This document shows positions 31,776 to 42,583 of a DNA stretch of 64,000 nt, one piece after another. Made by a program: the position numbers and the translations under genes. The stretch is from NCBI GenBank assembly GCA_964035575.1, contig OZ037889.1, positions 434,001 through 498,000 on the forward strand, written 5' to 3'. The notes under the pieces were generated by a model, which made no database searches, was not told the origin of the DNA, and saw nothing but the letters and a program-made list of their open reading frames with translations. The stretch comes from Rhynchopus sp. YZ270_cl-10 (taxonomy: Eukaryota; Euglenozoa; Diplonemea; Diplonemida; Diplonemidae). The stretch's first letter is position 1; each line of letters opens with the position of its first letter.

Positions 31776-32187
31776 AAAAGACAAACGTGAACGTGGCGTT
31801 GATAACTCTCAAATAAAGAATAAAGTAGAAATTTCTGAAAAGAAAAAGAAAAAGAAATTGAAGAAAAACCCTTTGACAGATGAATGGGACACACATGGGC
31901 CACATATCCATTAAGGGTGATTCCCTTTCTCTCCTCTCTCTCTCTCTCTCTCTGCACACACAAGAGAACATAGAATGGCGGAGAGCTTCGAACTGGCGAT
32001 GTAACAATAACGAGAAAATAGTTTGCAGCAAAACCCCGCAAATAAAAGAAGAAAAAGAAGAAAAAAAAAAAAGCGTGCAGGATCCGAAACCCGTTTGTTA
32101 CACACCGAAAGACGAATGCCCCCTCAGTTCTTTATTGAAGAGAGAATTATTTTCTTTTTTTTATATAAAAAAAGATGAAATTTCGCT

Positions 32188-32285
32188 CAGATGATAAGCC
32201 TCTAGTCCTTAGTCTGATTAGATTACTTAATGTTTTGAACATTGGTTATTCATCAAGATAAGCCTCTAGTCCTTAGTCACCTTTT
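32188..32285 (+). repeat. Two hairpin repeats, family A
   Basis: 32188-32220 and 32254-32285 both carry ATAAGCCTCTAGTCCTTAGT, so a variant subfamily, repeated 66 bp apart. Confidence 0.7.
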
Positions 32286-32532
32286 ATCATAAACACAACC
32301 ATATTATCTTATCTGAGGATAGACACCAACCACATGGAAAACCAAACAAAAAGACCTAAAAAAAGTACGTGAAGATCACACATAAAGCGACCACACGATT
32401 GTCGATGTTGCAAATAGATACTTTTTTAATGTGAACACAAGCCACATTGGGACAAACGTATCTAAACAAAATTAAAGACAACAACAGTTAAGATGTACGT
32501 GCCTCTCGTCCGTTTCTCGAATCAAATAAAAA

Positions 32533-32712
32533 GTTGACTTAAAATACAGAGCCCTCTCGTGAACAGTGCACCTTGGTGACCGGCTGCACCGGGGGGCGGT
32601 CACCCAACCATGCAGTCCTACATCCATTTTCGTGGTTTACATCTGACTAACTAAAAATTATAGTTATTTTAGGCATCTCCGACTGACCCTCGTACGATGG
32701 CAGCCCCGGATG
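32533..32712 (+). repeat. Family C repeat followed by family E repeat
   Basis: 32533-32648: GTTGACTTAAAATACAGAGC.. to ..TTTCGTGGTTTACATCTGAC. 32668-32712: TTTAGGCATCTCCGACTGAC, CCTCGTACGATGGCAGCC. Confidence 0.8.
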
Positions 32713-33195
32713 CACAATAAAAAAAAATGGGGGACGGGGGGAATATTGGGCACTGACGTTTCTCAACACCCTTTTGCTGTGCGCGCGAGTTGGGTGGCGA
32801 GTTGAATGGGGTAGGGGTTTTAAGGAGCAAAGAACAAAAAAGTGCACTTTGCATTACAAAAACGAGGTAGTCGGGGTATGTCAAAAAGAGGGGGTGTGAA
32901 TGGGTTTTTATGAAGTTTTTTGTTATTTTAGCTTTTGTGATTTTTGTTTCAAAAAAAAAGAGGGGGAAAAGATGAATGTTTCGGTGCCAAAAGAAAAATT
33001 TAAAAGTGCATCGAACCTCACCTCATTTAACGCTAGGTAATCTGTGCAGATTGCACCCCTTCACCCCTCCTCCCCCCCGGAGTGTTTAGACAGAGATGGA
33101 GACAAACATCAGAGGGGGGCCTTTTTTTCGCCCGCAGATTTTTTTCGAGAGGAACAGACCCTCAGCTAGGGTTGTCTACACTCCTTTCTGCCTTC

Positions 33196-33199
<4 letters not shown>

Positions 33200-33226
<27 letters not shown>

Positions 33227-33280
33227 TTTTTTGAAAACTTGGTTGTATTAGTGTAGCCACCCTAGAGTGTGCTCCACTAT
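33200..33280 (+). repeat. (GT)n run followed by family F repeat
   Basis: About 13 GT units, then from 33233 GAAAACTTGGTTGTATTAGT, GTAGCCACCCTAGAGTGTGC, TCCACTAT. Confidence 0.85.
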
Positions 33281-33430
33281 TTTTTTAAAACCCGATTTCT
33301 CTGTGCACCTGAAATCCACTGGAAAGAAACCCGAGTTTGTACTTTGAGATCTGCAGGTTTGCATTTTATGCTTTGGTTTAGTGTTAAGTAAGCACCGAGG
33401 TCGAACAAAAGACTCGCGAAGGCCTGATAC

Positions 33431-33580
33431 AGGCGTGGCTGAGGTGTGATTGTAAATACCGTATTCGTACAAATTATCGACCGTAAAAAAGGTCGAACTT
33501 CCAGAAAAATCCTGAAAAGGTCGAACATTATTCCGGTCGATAATGTACGAATACGGTATTAGTACACCTCAGCCACGCCT
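33431..33580. mobile_element. 150-bp foldback element (MITE-like)
   Basis: Starts AGGCGTGGCTGAGGTGT and ends ACACCTCAGCCACGCCT. The inverted arms continue inward for about 45 bases (ATACCGTATTCGTAC, ATTATCGACC on the left; GGTCGATAAT, GTACGAATACGGTAT on the right) with small gaps. No clear target duplication; a TA dinucleotide near each side is too little to judge. Confidence 0.75.
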
Positions 33581-34253
33581 TAGATAGATTTTCCAGACAT
33601 GCCTATTTTTCAGGCGTAGTCGGCCTCGTTGCATTGTATGCAACCTGGCCTCTATTCCTTATCGTCTCGTGTGTGTAGTGTTGCTGTTCTGCCATGCAGA
33701 ACAGTATTCCACCTGTGTCTGTTTTTTAATACAAAGGGCGTTGAAAAGGTACGAACGTTTCTGGAGAACAAATAATACATTTCACAATTCACCAACTCCC
33801 CGGTGGGTGTCGGTTGTAGCAAGGATACGGATTTAAAAACAAAAGGAAACAAAACAAAGGGAATGAGCATTTCTTGAATCAGGGGGGGGGAAGAAAAAAG
33901 AAAAAAAAATAATACTTTGGGTGACACAACATCATTTACTTGGCCAATGAAACGGTACGTGGTCAACCTTGTATAAAAAAAGGGAGAAAAATTAAAAGAT
34001 GAATCTCCTTTTTGAAAAAAAGAGAAGTTGAAAGTGCAAAACGCCTCACCGTTCATCGGTTCATCGGCAGACGCAAGGCACTAAAAAAAATGCAACAAAC
34101 ATAACATTTATTCACACCCATTTATTTGCACCCTAGCGAAAACACAGGTCGGCACCCACTTTTACTGCTTTGTTCAAAGAATGGCGGGTATGAATGAGAC
34201 AGTGTTTACCAGGGGCGATAAAAAAGGGTGCGTTCAAAAAAAAAAAAAAGTAT

Positions 34254-34293
34254 GTGAAATGAACCTAAGCCTCTCGTGATTTAGTCACTTCAC
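34254..34293 (+). repeat. Hairpin repeat, family A
   Basis: GTGAAATGAACCTAAGCCTC, TCGTGATTTAGTCACTTCAC. Here the outer arms GTGAA and TTCAC also pair, although they differ from the consensus AAG and CTT, which suggests compensating change (inference). Confidence 0.75.
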
Positions 34294-35082
34294 GCAAAGA
34301 ATGTTGGCATGGAGAAAGTTTCCACGTCAATCAGTCGCATGTTGCTTCGTCGTATTACCCCCTACCCTCACTCTTTTTTTTTTTATAGTGTTTTCCACGC
34401 TGCACAGCAAATCAAGTAGAAGTGTACTCTGCAAAGAAGCTGCTGCAGCACCAAACACATCCTCCCATCTCAAAGAACTACCAATTTGGCTGAGCATGAA
34501 ACACATAAAAAAATTTTTTGGATTTGAAATACAAAACCCTCTCGTGAACAGTAAAAAAAAAATCCTCTTATTTCGAAACATTTCGAAAGGTCTTTTTTGG
34601 CGCACAAAAGAAGAATTTATTCCTTTTTTTTTGTAAAAAAGAAGTGTTGAAAAAAAATGCAAACGCCTCACTTTAGACGCAGTTAAAAATAAAATAAAAA
34701 ACCCGTTTCTCTTTTATAAGATGAAACCAAACCTTTTTGTGTTTAGCTCCCTTCAAAACCATGTGTACTGAACGCGATTGCTGCGATCGCTCCTTTTTTT
34801 TTTTTGCAGTGTCTTTCCACTGTAAAAAAAACCCCCCTTTACTTGGGGGGTTTTCATCACTTTAAAAAAGTCGAAATGCGTTTAGATTTCTTGGTTTCTG
34901 CACTATTGTCAGTTATGGGGTGTGTGGAGGGAGGAAGAACGGGAGGAAGGGGAAGGGTACCCAAACCAAAACAGAACAAAATGTAACCAGGGGTAGGACC
35001 GAATGGAAGATGGGGATATATGGGAGGGGAAGGGTGGGACATATGAGGTGAGGGAAGAAGTAAATCAAATAAAAACGAATAG

Positions 35083-35130
35083 TTATTGATGCAGGCACCT
35101 CAACTGACCCACGTACGATGCCAGCCACGG
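35083..35130 (+). repeat. Dispersed repeat, family E
   Basis: TATTGATGCAGGCACCTCAA, CTGACCCACGTACGATGCCA, GCCACGG. Other copies: 7788-7834, 31186-31236, 32668-32712, 49861-49906. Confidence 0.75.
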
Positions 35131-35875
35131 ATGAAAGCACAAATATCAAATAAAAGCAACAAAAAAACCCCATTCCTGGACAAAGACGTTTAAACTGTCT
35201 GGAGCGATGGTTCGTTCCCCCCATGCTATGATGGGTGCTGTACCGGGGGTATGGAAAACCATCTCACACCGGAGGGGGTATGTATGACTGCTTTTGGTTT
35301 TTTGTTTTTTGTTTTTTTTTGTTGATTCTTTGTTTTTGCCATCATGCAATTCTCCACTTTCCGCACACAAAAAAAAAAAAAAAAAGAAATAAAATAAAAA
35401 GTCACTTCACGTAATAGCCTTGGATCGTAGACCGTTTTTCTCTTTGGTTTCTCACGACGCCTTCGTTCACAATTACATAAAATAAAAAGCAGCTAAAATG
35501 TGACACAGTGCAGTGCTACATTGAGACAGGGGGGCTTCTTTAAGGGAGTAAATCCTGGTCAGCCTGACTGCCGTTTTAAAAAAAAGGGGGAAGGGGAAGA
35601 GAAAAAAAAATGCAGAATGACGCTTCCCTGTGTAACAAACGTGCTAGGGTTTCGTTGTTTCGATCGAGGGATTTGCAGCCATTTACCCCCCTAAAATAAA
35701 AATAATAACTAACTGAACTGAAAGCAAAAAGTTAGCTGTGGTGTATTGCATCTTCACTTCAGATGGTGCCCCACCTCAAAACAAGTCACCATAAATAAAG
35801 AAAAAATAGTAATTTTGCGACGTGCATCCCTCTGTTCTCACACAACAGACATGCTTGTGGCCAGGGTCCTCAAGG

Positions 35876-36836
35876 CAGGGCGCGCGCTAACTTTTCGGAA
35901 ATTTCCCGAAAAAATGGATATCGGGTCCAAAAAAATGTACCTACAGGAAGTATGTGAAGGGGGGCAGAAAAATCAGGGTCATGTTACATTTCCGAGAAAA
36001 TCCCGGGCTGTGGTGGGGGATATACGGAAAAATGGACAAAATTTTGGTGACTTAAATTTTCACAAAATATGAACCCATACTCGTAAACAAGGGTCATTTT
36101 CAGGTCTTTCGGACAGCCAGTACACAGTACACAGTACACAGTACACAGTACACAGTACACAGTACACAGTACACAGTACACAGTACACAGTACACAGTAC
36201 ACAGTACACAGTACACAGTACACAGTACACAGTACACAGTACACAGTACACAGTACACAGTACACAGTACACAGTACACAGTACACAGTACACAGTACAC
36301 AGTACACAGTACACAGTACACAGTACACAGTACACAGTACACAGTACACAGTACACAGTACACAGTACACAGTACACAGTACACAGTACACAGTACACAG
36401 TACACAGTACACAGTACACAGTACACAGTACACAGTACACAGTACACAGTACACAGTACCCATTACCGTGACTTCACCGGCCAACATCGGAAAACACCGG
36501 CAAACCCACAAACCCGCAAACCCGAAACATGGTCAAAATCAGGTGGAATATACATAAGTACATCATGGGGGTAGGGAACAGGTAGCGCCGCAGGCGCACG
36601 GTACCCAACTTTTTTCTTTTTTATTTTCCCTTTTCTCTGCTTTCTTTTGATTGCGCGAGCCGATTGCTCTCCACGGTGGGGTCACATGTGTGTCCAAAAA
36701 CTATCTGAAGTGCCCTTACTGTACAATATGGGATTCTCTGATTTTCTAAAGGAAATCGTGTAATCAAAAAATTTTTGTACCGCGAAAAAACCTCGAAAAA
36801 ACCGGGTGTGAGGGTGTGGATTTAGCGCGCGCCCTG
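35876..36836. mobile_element. hAT-like non-autonomous element nested in another
   Basis: 961 bp with 15-bp perfect ends CAGGGCGCGCGCTAA and TTAGCGCGCGCCCTG, flanked by CCTCAAGG at 35868-35875 and at 36837-36844, a perfect 8-bp duplication. It landed 14 bp inside the left end of the 1,671-bp element. The interior holds a 7-bp minisatellite (36119-36461), a 100-bp part (35990-36105) similar to 57430-57530, and near 36575-36605 a TAGCGCCGCAGGCGCACGGTA-like stretch shared with the CAGGGATTACGC elements. No coding capacity. Confidence 0.88.
36119..36461 (+). repeat. Heptamer minisatellite, about 49 copies
   Basis: CAGTACA (equally GTACACA) repeated almost without change for 343 bp. It is inside the nested hAT-like element and is not a known telomere repeat. 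Its uniformity implies recent expansion or ongoing slippage. Confidence 0.95.
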
Positions 36837-37590
36837 CCTCAAGGGGGTGCAAAAAAAAATTTTTGCACCCAAAAAAAAAAAAAAAAGAAAATTCGGGGGG
36901 TGCAAAAAATATTTTTGCACCCCCCCAAAAAAAAAAAAAGTTTTTTTGGGGCGAAAAAAATTTTTTGAGGGGGGATTTCAGGCTTCAGCAGGGATTCTCT
37001 GGCTTTTCGTCAGCACCACAACAGACACAGCCAAGCACCACTAGGTGGCTGTCACACTCACAATGTGTGAAAGTGGTGCCAGGGATGCTCCCTGCGATTG
37101 TCGCCACCTTTAGCAGTCCAGGAAAGCAAGCGAAGTGATTATGTGGAAGTGTATTTCGTTTTATGCATGGGTACTGAGTGTAATTTTCCGCTCGCTGCGC
37201 TCGCGGAGGTACACCTTAAAATTTTTTTCCGCTCGCTTCGCTCGCGGAAAGACACCCCAATGTGAAATAAAAAAACGGGCGCAGGAAAATTTTTTTGAGC
37301 CTCCCACGATTTCACAAAAACCCAAAAAAAATAGCGTCAGGCCCTGGTTTCCCCATTTTCCCGTGAATTTTCACACCTCTTCCAACTTTGTCAGGGAGGA
37401 GCGCGCGCGAAGCGCGCGTGACGACCGCTTGTGTGGGGAGAAAGCTCGGAATGGACTTTTCTGAAGGGTTTTGTACAGAAAAATTTTTGCACCCCCAAAA
37501 TTCCCAGAGAGGGGTGCAGGCTGAGGACCCTGCTTGTGGCAATACATCAAAAAAAAAAAAAAGAAAAAGGAGGTTGCAAAAAAAAAGAGA

Positions 37591-37637
37591 GGTTGAAAGT
37601 GCAAACGCCTCACCGTTCATCGGCGGACGCAGACACA
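37591..37637 (+). repeat. Dispersed repeat, family D
   Basis: GAGGTTGAAAGTGCAAACGC, CTCACCGTTCATCGGCGGAC, GCAG. Consensus pairing: AGTGC with GCACT and CGCC with GGCG. Other good copies: 34022-34082, 46271-46348, 55427-55520, 53778-53830. Confidence 0.8.
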
Positions 37638-37931
37638 AAAAAAAATATAGTCAGAGACCACCCAACGCCCTCAGGGACTGCATAGCCCCCCCCAATTTGC
37701 CCAAAAAGAAGGGGGGGAGGAGAGAGAGGGGAGAAAAAAAGATAAGATGATTCTAAGCACTCAGATCCCCTCATAGATGGACAAATCAGAAAGAAAAAGC
37801 GAGTAAGAGCGGACAAAAAAAAAAATCAAAAGCAATCTTGAAAAAAGAAAAAAAAAAAACAGAATAAAGCCAATGAGGGCTATACACTTTAAAAAAAAAT
37901 CCCCCCAAAAAAATCTCTCACACTTCAAAAA

Positions 37932-39957
37932 TCACTCATTTATCGGGTGAAGCAGGTTGTATAGTGCCTGCCCTGGGGGGACAGCGGAGAACTGCCCGCC
38001 TGATTCTATGCTTTGGAGGAGTGCGATGAGGTTGTGGAGGCCGAAGAGATAACCTTCGTCACGGAGGCTTTGATCGAGCCCTTCTGCCTCGATGATTGTC
38101 TGTACGGGGTAGGTGAAGGCGAAGTCGATCATGCACACCCCCGCCGTGCAGTGCGGGTTCTCCTGGTCGTAGTACAGCAGCAGCGAGGAGGTGTAGAAGT
38201 GGAACACCTCCTGCGTCTCGAAGATGCTCACAAGCTCGTGGAGCTTGGCGAGAATGATGCGTACCAGCTCCTTGTCTGACGCAGGGCTGCTTGAGGAGGT
38301 CGAAAAGAACTTAGACAGAAACGGCTGCACGGTGTCGCTGCGGAGCTCACGACCTCGTATTTTGTCTAATGCACATTCGGTTGAGGTGGCGGGGTCGAAC
38401 ATTCGCATGCCGTGCATGCGGAACTGTGGTGGTGTGGTGGTGGGTTGAAAAGGGTGATGTGATGTGATGTCGAGTGAGGGTAATTCTTGCGCAGAATATG
38501 GCCTTAAGAACGATTAGACGGAAACGAAGTTCTGTCATTGATGGATTTGTAATCCATAGTGCTGATGTGATGTGATGGTGATGGTGATGTGATGTTATTT
38601 TACATACTCCCAGGGTTGAAGACGTCGTTGCCATCGTCTTCTTCAGCTTGTTTCGCCGCTTGTTCGTGCTCGCATTGAGGCCGTAGTTGCGTATACCCAT
38701 TTTTATATCAAGCACGCAAGGTCTCGAATATCCGTGAGTAACATCCCGGAGAAGAATAAACTTTTTTCGGGGAGAAAACGACCTGTAAAAATTTTTTTTT
38801 TGAAAAGAACATTTTTTTTTTATTCCATACGTAGCCTTGTCGCTCCCTGCGGAGGGGCTGGTGGGCTCCTCTGTTGGCGCTGATGAGCATGGTGTAGGTA
38901 GCTTCGACGACCCTGATGTGTCCTGCACTCCCCGCCCTGCCGGCATTGGGCAGTTCCCCCCCGCACTGCACTCTGCCGTCTGCGCAGAGGGCGACGCAGA
39001 GCACGCATTACCAGAGCACACATCACTGCGCTCTGTGTCCCCATCGTAGGCGTCGGGTGTAAGGGAGGGTACGCTGCGTGCACGCACCTCCCTGCTCTGG
39101 ACCAGCTGGATGTCTGAGACCGACGCCGTCGCTGTCCCTGTGTATTTGACGATGAATTGCTTGAACAGCTTGACGCCGGCTGATGTATAGAAACGTTCCT
39201 CCTCGTGTGTCGACTCCTTCGCGATTTTGCCGTCGTCGGTGCGGAACATGAGGTGGTGCCCTGAGGCCTTGAAGCTGAAGGGTGCGAGGTGCGTGGCGCA
39301 GAGGCTGCGGGGGAGGGTTTCGTCCTGCCCTGTGGAGGAGGAGGAGGAGTCGCGGTCGGGGTCGTCCGAGAGGTCGGTGCCTTCTGTGGACTCTGCGGGG
39401 TGGGTGGTGCTTTCGACGTTATTGTCGCTTTCGATGTTAATCATGCTTCTGCGTGTCGAGGTGCCCGTTATTCCAGTGCACATATCCAGACAGGCAAAGC
39501 TACCACTGCTTGTCATCAGAGGTGTCAAAGCAGTCGTTGCGTTTCGTGCCGTCGTCACAGCCGGCTGGTTGCACACAGGTGCCTTGCCGTCAAGTTTCCC
39601 CGCATCTAAACTCTCCACCTCTGGGCTGCAAGTCCACTCCTCCCGTTCAGGAACCTGCTGCACGTCAGCCTTACCTGCGGCGCTGCCGACAGGTGGCACG
39701 TTATGTCCTTGCAGCTTAATTTTTTCTTCTTTAACACCCCAAATTAGTTGAAGAAAGAGAAAAAAATGATGCGGAGGAGAGAGGGAGATGAAAAAGGCGG
39801 TTGGCAGTGTATGGGGGAAGGGGGAAGGGGAAGGTTTTTTTTTGTGTTGTTGATATTTTCTTAACAAATCATTGAGCTCTGTAGAGTGGTGTGGTGAGAG
39901 GGGGATGGTGGGGGTTGCACAAAAAATGAAATTCCTTTTCTTTGAAAACTTGCTCAC
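37932..39957 (-). CDS. Inositol polyphosphate kinase (IPMK/IP6K family), 3 exons
   Basis: Exons 39957-38831, 38782-38608 and 38423-37932; donors GTATGG and GTATGT. The first intron is only 48 nt, keeps the frame open and encodes a Lys/Phe-rich stretch absent from relatives, so splicing is inferred. The second is 184 nt. The start is uncertain: the first 70-95 codons of the open frame look like 5' UTR, and the first good in-frame ATG is at 39516. Family motifs: HLMFRTDDGKIAKES, then KKFILLRDVTHGYSRPCVLDIKMGIRNYG (the PxxxDxKxG signature), HFYTSSLLLYYD, MIDFAFT (usual MIDFAHT, with His changed to Phe) and DEGYLFGLHNLI. It phosphorylates inositol phosphates with ATP. A Ser/Thr-rich insert precedes the core. 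Confidence 0.88.
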
Positions 39958-40215
39958 ATTAGTGGAGACACCCTATAGAATAATCCTCCACCCACATTAC
40001 GCCAGCTCCTCAACAAAGGTGACGGGCGAGTCAAATATATTTGAAAATAAAATTCCAGAAAAAAAAAAAAAGAAAAAAGCTAGATCGATGTCTTACGAAT
40101 ACACAGAGATCTTTTTCCCTCTCCCAGATATGGGAGGGGAAAGAAACGATCCATACGATGCCTCAATAAGCTTCTAAAAAAAGTTGAATGCATGCAAACG
40201 CCTCACCGCACATCG
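39944..40215 (+). repeat. Family F and family D repeat copies
   Basis: 39944-39993: GAAAACTTGCTCACATTAGT, GGAGACACCCTATAG.., CCTCCACC (family F, diverged, with the clearest GTGGAG/CTCCAC pairing). 40180-40215: GTTGAATGCATGCAAACGCC, TCACCGCACATCGACG (family D). Confidence 0.65.
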
Positions 40216-40232
40216 ACGCATCCCCACTCATA

Positions 40233-41921
40233 TTACTTCTCAATGGTTGAAACCGCTGCGGGGAGTCTTTCTGAAGGGACCCGGGTTTCTACTGTAAAGT
40301 CATATGGGATGACGAGGACACCTGTGGACTCAATGTAGTCGAAGGCATCGCCTATCTCTATGTTGAGACCGGTCATGCGGAGGGAGAGGATACGACCGCG
40401 AGCAGCCTCGAGACGCAGGAGAGCTTCCTTGTAGAGAGTAACGAAGTCTTGGGTGGCGAGCATCCAGGCGTGCTGCGGGGCAACAAAGACACGGTCCTGG
40501 CGTGCCATCTTCGCCACCACTTTCTCCGCATCAGCCAACTCCGACGCAGAAAACGCAGCCCGAAGCGCACCCTCACGCACAGCCCCGTAGACGTGCCCTA
40601 CAACCGGGTGTTCCTTTCCCTTCTCCGGGAGTCCCTCCGTTTGTACAACAATCATTCCTGTGTGCAATACAATGAAATGCTCCCCCCGCAAAATAACCCT
40701 ACACTCATTTTCATCAAGGTGCGGACGCAAACAGAGGGTAACGTTCTGGCGGGAAAAGACGTTCATCCGTTTGAGTGGGGGAACTGCCTTGGTGAGATGT
40801 GTTGATACACTGCCGCAGTGTTTGTGGAGTTCAAAGGCGGCTGCGGTGAAGTCATGCGCAGTCATGTGGACAGGACTGTTTTTGCGGAGAATTTCAATAT
40901 CGCGCCGCGTAATGACAGCCTTATCCGAAAGGGGGCCAAGCTGTTGGCAGACAACAGATTTCATATTCATGGCAGAAGCAACTTCGGTGCACACATTCTT
41001 CATACCCTTCCAATAGCTGTCAAAGGTTTTCACCTTATGCGCATAGCTCGCTGCCAACCTTACCCAATCAACCGAAGTCAAAATCGTCTTCCAATTTGCG
41101 AAATTCGGAGAATATTCGCTTCGTGTTTGCCCCTCCCCAAAGAGATGCGCGGTCGACAACGTGACAGTCCCGATGTTATCGACTGCCCCGTCGGCAGACG
41201 CATAGCAGATTCCATGACTCCCGCGGCCCTTCCCACCTTTGGTGATGGATATGTGTGCGTCACGCATGTAGTGGTGGGTTTTGAAGAATTTGCACAGATA
41301 GATGAGGTACTCCAGATATTCAGTGTCGGGAACGTCATGTTCATCGCGAGAGATGTCAATGGAGTGCAACGTGCGGAGTTCGTTCACATTGTGTTTGATG
41401 CTGAGTTTCGTTGCGTCAAGTGTCTTGTGCATTTGCTTTGCGCGTTGAAGATGAATCCTCACAAACGCCTCCAAAGTAGGCTTCGGTACAACCGTTGCAA
41501 TCTTCACATCAGAGGACGTCTGCGTCAATGACTGCAAAAATTTGTTATTTTCCAAATATTTCTCTGTCAACAACCGCTTAAACAACGGCACCAATGCTCC
41601 CTTCATTTCCCTGGTTGAAGCAGAAGGGGACAGCGTTACTGCAACCTCCTCTGGTCTCTCTTCCGCTCCTTGCAAATAAAGGGTGATTGCAATGTCGTCT
41701 CCGTGGGAGCTTTTGGAATCTCTCTGTTTGAAGTCGTGGAGAAAGCGTTCGAGGGCTGGAAGGTTTGCTTCGTTGACTTTGCTCTCGTCAGGGAAGCTGC
41801 CGCGAAAGACATCAGGGTGTGCTCCACGCTTCTTCAGGAGTTTCAGTGCCTCGTCAAGACCATCAAAAACCCCTCTCCTCTGTCGCTGCAGTGCACCACG
41901 TAGGGCCACATGAAACGGCAT
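40233..41921 (-). CDS. TCAIM-like mitochondrial protein (DUF4460 + DUF4461)
   Basis: 562 residues, single exon; acceptor CTTATTACAG lies 16 nt before the ATG. The N-terminus MPFHVALRGALQRQRRG is basic and amphipathic, fitting mitochondrial import. Residues 1-60 show the DUF4460 J-like pattern: KLLKKRGAHPDVFRGSFPDE, SKVNEANLPALERFLHDFKQ (family: HPDxF..P..N..SL..L..F). The central region (about 200-340) carries GRGSHGICYASADGAVDNIG, VTLSTAHLFGEG and WVRLAASYAHKV, which I compare to DUF4461. Animal relatives are mitochondrial, of unknown activity. The assignment comes from recalled motifs. Confidence 0.6.
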   Translation of the reverse strand: MPFHVALRGALQRQRRGVFDGLDEALKLLKKRGAHPDVFRGSFPDESKVNEANLPALERFLHDFKQRDSKSSHGDDIAITLYLQGAEERPEEVAVTLSPSASTREMKGALVPLFKRLLTEKYLENNKFLQSLTQTSSDVKIATVVPKPTLEAFVRIHLQRAKQMHKTLDATKLSIKHNVNELRTLHSIDISRDEHDVPDTEYLEYLIYLCKFFKTHHYMRDAHISITKGGKGRGSHGICYASADGAVDNIGTVTLSTAHLFGEGQTRSEYSPNFANWKTILTSVDWVRLAASYAHKVKTFDSYWKGMKNVCTEVASAMNMKSVVCQQLGPLSDKAVITRRDIEILRKNSPVHMTAHDFTAAAFELHKHCGSVSTHLTKAVPPLKRMNVFSRQNVTLCLRPHLDENECRVILRGEHFIVLHTGMIVVQTEGLPEKGKEHPVVGHVYGAVREGALRAAFSASELADAEKVVAKMARQDRVFVAPQHAWMLATQDFVTLYKEALLRLEAARGRILSLRMTGLNIEIGDAFDYIESTGVLVIPYDFTVETRVPSERLPAAVSTIEK

Positions 41922-42082
41922 AGTGTGTCTTGAACGTCTGTAATAAGTTTTGAGAAATGCTTGAAAACTAATTCATTTTTAGCGAAGGAAAAAAAAGTGA
42001 AAAAGGAATCGAACTGTTGAGGGGGAGACGGAGTGAAAATACTTCTGTGGTGGGTGGAAACTGCACAAAAAAAAAAGGGGGG

Positions 42083-42200
42083 GTTGACTTGAAATACAAC
42101 AGCCCGCTCGTGACAGTGTACCTTGGTACAATGACCGGTGTACCGTAGGTGGACACCCAACCATACAGTACATCCATTTCGTGGTTTTACATCTGATATG
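42083..42200 (+). repeat. Dispersed repeat, family C, full length
   Basis: GTTGACTTGAAATACAACAG.., GTGTACCTTGGTACAATGAC, CGGTGTACCGTAGGTGGACA, CCCAACC.., ATTTCGTGGTTTTACATCTG, ATATG. The best complete copy, 118 bp. Confidence 0.85.
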
Positions 42201-42583
42201 TGATACTCCTGCTACCATGTATCAGCCGGATGAACGGGAATCATTAAAGACACAGGGTAATTAGGTCTGTGTGACGTAGGGTCCGGTTGGGGTTCTCTGC
42301 CCGTTCTGCAGTGTGGGAGAGGCTGTAAATAATAATGGGGAAAACAGGGGGAGGCGGGAACTGTGTTTTTTTTGGTTTTCCAGAGGGGAAGATAGCACAC
42401 ATTAGACATCGACCTGTTTCTGGTGCACAATCCCCCCTTTTTTCTCTTAATCCCTTACCTGTGAAGGTGGGGGGGTAGAAAATGCTCGAGAGCCTCGGTA
42501 CTCTTTGCTTTGCTCAAAAGACTAGCGGGGAGAGGGAAAAAATAAGGTTGTTTGTTGTTCTCTTCCACAAATTTAACTTTTGA

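Larger units (their letters stand above)
28366..33430. other. Gene-free stretch made of short repeats and simple sequence
   Basis: No gene seen on either strand. Holds clusters of hairpin repeats A, A' (28840-28872, 29822-29856, 31735-31775, 32490-32520), C, D and E, listed separately where well preserved. Also (GA)n at 29533-29563, 22 C at 29902-29923, (CT)n at 31937-31953, (GT)n at 33200-33226 and many A or T runs. Confidence 0.7.
33581..35861. other. Gene-free stretch with repeats
   Basis: No gene seen. Family D at 34022-34082 and 34645-34683, family A at 34254-34293 and 34718-34756, family E at 35083-35130, a family C fragment at 34519-34552. A perfect hairpin of AAAACCCCCC/GGGGGGTTTT type lies near 34830-34855. 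Confidence 0.65.
35862..37532. mobile_element. hAT-like non-autonomous element, outer one of a nest
   Basis: Ends are CAGGGTCCTCA (35862) and TGAGGACCCTG (ending 37532). The 8 bases on each side are identical: CTTGTGGC at 35854-35861 and at 37533-37540. CAGGG ends with 8-bp target duplications are the marks of the hAT superfamily. No transposase is present. Removing the nested element (35876-36836 and one duplicated octamer) leaves about 702 bp, containing GGTGCAAAAA/TTTTTGCACC inverted units and CCGCTCGCTGCGCTCGCGG-type palindromes. I found no second copy in the window. Confidence 0.85.

Noticed and set aside
36119-36461. Heptamer array as an internal telomere
   Set aside because: CAGTACA does not match TTAGGG or other known telomere units, and it lies inside a delimited mobile element.
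35984-36511. Long open minus-strand frame with CVLCTVY repeats
   Set aside because: It is just the 7-bp minisatellite read in all frames, not a protein.
28366-37931. CRISPR-like array in the repeat-rich stretch
   Set aside because: Repeats are unevenly spaced, variable and eukaryotic in setting; no regular spacer pattern.
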